A stretch of DNA of 6,652 bases from Pseudomonadota bacterium (GTDB lineage Bacteria > Pseudomonadota > Alphaproteobacteria > Rhizobiales > Xanthobacteraceae), in the NCBI GenBank assembly GCA_023417665.1, contig JAEZFA010000001.1, positions 1-6,652 of the forward strand. The letters run 5' to 3'. The first letter of the stretch is position 1, and each line of letters begins with the position of its first letter. The notes below the pieces were generated by a model. It worked only from the letters and a program-made list of their open reading frames with translations, did not search any database and was not told where the DNA came from. This document shows positions 4,740-6,652 of this stretch, piece after piece. The position numbers were made by a program, and so were the translations under genes.

Positions 4740-6116
4740 TCAGGCGGCCGGCAACACGAGTTCGGCCCGCAATCCGCCGAGCGGCGACGTGCCGAGCTGG
4801 AGGGTGCCGCCATAAAGTTTCGCAAGTTCTAACACGATGGAAAGACCGAGCCCGGTTCCCGGCTTGCTCTCGTCGAGCCGCTTGCCGCGGCCGAGTACCT
4901 CCTCGCGTTCGGTCGGCGCAAGCCCCGGGCCGTCGTCGTCCACCTGAATGCGAAACGAGCCCGGCTTGCCCGCATGCGGATCGCTCAGCACGAACATTCC
5001 CACGGTGACGCGGGAGGCGGCCCATTTGCAGGCGTTGTCCACGAGGTTTCCGACCATTTCCTCGATGTCCTGCTGCTCGCCGCGAAACCTGATGATGCTG
5101 TTCAGTTTCGCATCAATCGCAATGCCGCGCCCGCGGTAGATTTTCTCCATGGTACGAACCAGCGTCTCGATCACCGGCGCGACGTCGAGCGTCGTGGAAA
5201 CGACCGCCACGCGCGCCGCGATCCTTGCGCGCTCCAGATGGCGCTGGACCTGATCACGCATGACGGAGAGTTGCTCGCGGATTTTTTCGCCGAGCGTTCC
5301 CTGCACGTTGCTGGTCTCGTTCACCAGAACGGAGAGCGGCGTCTTCAGCGCGTGCGCAAGATTGCCGACATGGGTCCGCGCGCGATCGACGATCTCGCGG
5401 TTCGAATCGAGCAGCGCATTCACTTCGCCCGCAAGCGGCGCGACTTCCTTCGGAAAGTCTCCCTGCAGCCGCTCGATTTCACCGGAACGGATTTGCGCGA
5501 GACCTTCGGAAACCTTCTTGAGCGGCCGCAAGCCATAGCGCACCTGAAACCAGATGATCGCCATGAAGGCGAGCCCGATAAAGGCAAAGGTCAGAAGCAG
5601 CGCATCGTTGAAGTCGGAAACCTCGTCATCGATCTCGAAAGAATCGCCGGCGATGAAAAGAAGAAACTTTCCGTCGTCGCCGAGATCGAGAAAGCGCTCC
5701 ACCGCGCGCAATTTCTGCCCGTCCGGTCCGGGCAGATAGGCCTGGCGCAGGCCGCCGTAAACTTCCGGCACCTTCAGGCTGTCGAGCGAAGGAAATCCGC
5801 CTTCGGGCGTGGAACGCGAGTACTTCTTCTCCTGCGGTTCGCTGACCCGCGTGATCTGCCAGTACCAGCCGGACTCGGGAATGAAGAACAGCGGCTCGCC
5901 CAGCGTTTCCGGTTCGATCGTCGGCGACTTCGGATTGTTCGCGATCTCGGCAACGATATTGCGCAGATAGACGTTGATGCGCCGGTCAAAGGCGCGCTCT
6001 ACGGCGTTGCGATAAAGCGTCGAAAGCACGATGCCGATCACGAGCAGCACGACGAGGCTGACGGCGGTCGCAGAAAGAAAAAGCCGCCGCGCGAGCGACG
6101 GCGCTTTAACTGGCAT
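4740..6116 (-). CDS. sensor histidine kinase, PhoQ-like organisation
   Basis: This 458-residue inner-membrane kinase autophosphorylates on a histidine and passes the phosphate to the regulator encoded just upstream. Helix 1 spans about 12-34, a periplasmic sensor domain about 35-172, helix 2 about 173-192, and a HAMP-like linker about 193-245 (starting at RYGLRPLKKV). The dimerisation helix has H255 in NLAHALKTPL, the PhoQ-type H-box. The ATPase domain shows the N-box NLVDNACKWA (357-366, N361), G1 DDDGPG (393-398), an F-box-like RGKRLDES (410-417) and G2 GTGLGLSI (420-427), so it looks active. An acidic stretch, FEIDDEVSDFND (160-171), sits directly before helix 2. The ATG (6116) lies inside the end of the regulator gene, an 11-base overlap with no clear Shine-Dalgarno sequence, so translation is probably coupled. 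The signal sensed is unknown. Two-component genes near degP occur in other rhizobia; orthology to any named pair is not shown. Confidence 0.92.
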   Translation of the reverse strand: MPVKAPSLARRLFLSATAVSLVVLLVIGIVLSTLYRNAVERAFDRRINVYLRNIVAEIANNPKSPTIEPETLGEPLFFIPESGWYWQITRVSEPQEKKYSRSTPEGGFPSLDSLKVPEVYGGLRQAYLPGPDGQKLRAVERFLDLGDDGKFLLFIAGDSFEIDDEVSDFNDALLLTFAFIGLAFMAIIWFQVRYGLRPLKKVSEGLAQIRSGEIERLQGDFPKEVAPLAGEVNALLDSNREIVDRARTHVGNLAHALKTPLSVLVNETSNVQGTLGEKIREQLSVMRDQVQRHLERARIAARVAVVSTTLDVAPVIETLVRTMEKIYRGRGIAIDAKLNSIIRFRGEQQDIEEMVGNLVDNACKWAASRVTVGMFVLSDPHAGKPGSFRIQVDDDGPGLAPTEREEVLGRGKRLDESKPGTGLGLSIVLELAKLYGGTLQLGTSPLGGLRAELVLPAA

Positions 6117-6652
6117 CGGTTGGCGGCGCGAGCATGTAGCCGAGGCCGCGCACAGTCTGGATCACGTCGATACCGAGCTTCTTGCGCAGGCGGCCGACGA
6201 ATACCTCGATCGTGTTGGAATCGCGGTCGAAGTCCTGATCGTAGAGGTGCTCGACGAGCTCGGTGCGCGAAACCACCCGGCCCGTGTGATGCATCAGATA
6301 GGCAAGCAGACGGTATTCGTGCGAGGTCAGCCGCACCGGGTCCCCGCTGACCGAAACACGGCTCGAGCGCGTATCAAGCGTAACCGGACCGCAGGAAAGC
6401 TCGGTGGTGGCGTGCCCGGTCGCGCGGCGCAGCAGCGCGCGGATGCGGGCCAGCACTTCTTCCATGTGAAATGGCTTGGCGACGTAATCGTCGGCGCCCG
6501 CGTCAAAGCCCTGCACCTTGTCGGACCAGCGGTCGCGCGCGGTCAGGATCAGCACCGGCATCATCTTGCCGTTGCGGCGCCAGCTTTCCAGCACCGAAAT
6601 CCCGTCCATCTTCGGCAAGCCGAGATCGAGCACCACCGCGTCATAGGGTTCG
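6106..6652 (-). CDS. OmpR/PhoB-family response regulator, N-terminus missing
   Basis: The 181 visible residues are the C-terminal four-fifths of a two-domain transcription regulator; about 45 residues, including the acidic pocket pair, lie beyond the right edge. The receiver domain begins in EPYDAVVLDLGLPKMDG, whose aspartate (codon 6627-6625) is the phosphoacceptor. The conserved threonine (LILTARD) and lysine (DDYVAKPF) follow. After a linker of roughly 10 residues comes a winged-helix domain (visible residues about 85-174) with LTSHEYRLLAYLM, the recognition helix SNTIEVFVGRLRKKLG and the wing TVRGLGYML. It is the cognate partner of the overlapping kinase and probably binds direct repeats in target promoters. 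A GTG at 6636 could look like a start but lies inside the receiver domain, so the gene is read as open to the window end. PhoP-like by similarity; target genes cannot be told from here. Confidence 0.94.
   Translation of the reverse strand, partial: EPYDAVVLDLGLPKMDGISVLESWRRNGKMMPVLILTARDRWSDKVQGFDAGADDYVAKPFHMEEVLARIRALLRRATGHATTELSCGPVTLDTRSSRVSVSGDPVRLTSHEYRLLAYLMHHTGRVVSRTELVEHLYDQDFDRDSNTIEVFVGRLRKKLGIDVIQTVRGLGYMLAPPTDAS

Noticed and set aside
4974..6350. A 458-codon open frame on the plus strand opposite the kinase and regulator genes.
   Set aside because: It lies antisense to two well-conserved genes, shows no domain, signal or membrane pattern, and is explained by GC-rich codon use; its equal length to the kinase is a coincidence.

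Overview
The window is a run of seven genes, all on the minus strand, with little intergenic DNA. It looks like core chromosome of an alphaproteobacterium, most likely Hyphomicrobiales (Bradyrhizobiaceae or Xanthobacteraceae-like). The reasons are high GC content, strong GC bias at third codon positions, and the order ccmI-ccmE-ccmF-ccmH followed by a Do-type protease. That order is the cycHJKL-degP arrangement known from rhizobia and their relatives. No mobile elements, RNA genes, CRISPR arrays or long gene-free stretches were seen.

In transcription order (right to left) the layout is as follows. An OmpR/PhoB-type response regulator (6106-6652, N-terminus beyond the edge) overlaps by 11 bases a membrane sensor histidine kinase of PhoQ-like organisation (4740-6116). 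After a 97-base gap comes a small glycine-zipper lipoprotein of the 17-kDa surface antigen type (4169-4642). An 80-base gap with a possible promoter and a Shine-Dalgarno-overlapping hairpin leads into ccmI (3270-4088), ccmE (2830-3273), ccmF (845-2833) and ccmH (396-842). These four are joined by overlapping or nearly overlapping stop and start codons. A 123-base gap then precedes the first 90 codons of a degP/Do-like periplasmic serine protease (1-272, C-terminus beyond the edge).

The four ccm products form the heme-ligation half of the System I cytochrome c maturation pathway. CcmE is the periplasmic heme chaperone, CcmF and CcmH act at the ligation and thiol-reduction step, and CcmI delivers apocytochrome. 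The heme export genes (ccmABC, ccmD) and the thioredoxin-like ccmG are not here; in rhizobia they normally lie elsewhere. The protease, the lipoprotein and the two-component system all concern the cell envelope, but a functional link between them is inferred only from position.

The coding content is mostly ordinary. The points deserving attention are: (1) a possible sigma-32-like promoter in front of degP, overlapping a perfect 9-bp stem that would bury the degP Shine-Dalgarno sequence only in transcripts reading through from ccm; (2) a CcmI about 100 residues shorter than the classical rhizobial CycH, apparently lacking the C-terminal periplasmic module; (3) a 7-bp hairpin overlapping the ccmI ribosome-binding site. 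No new multi-gene system was found.
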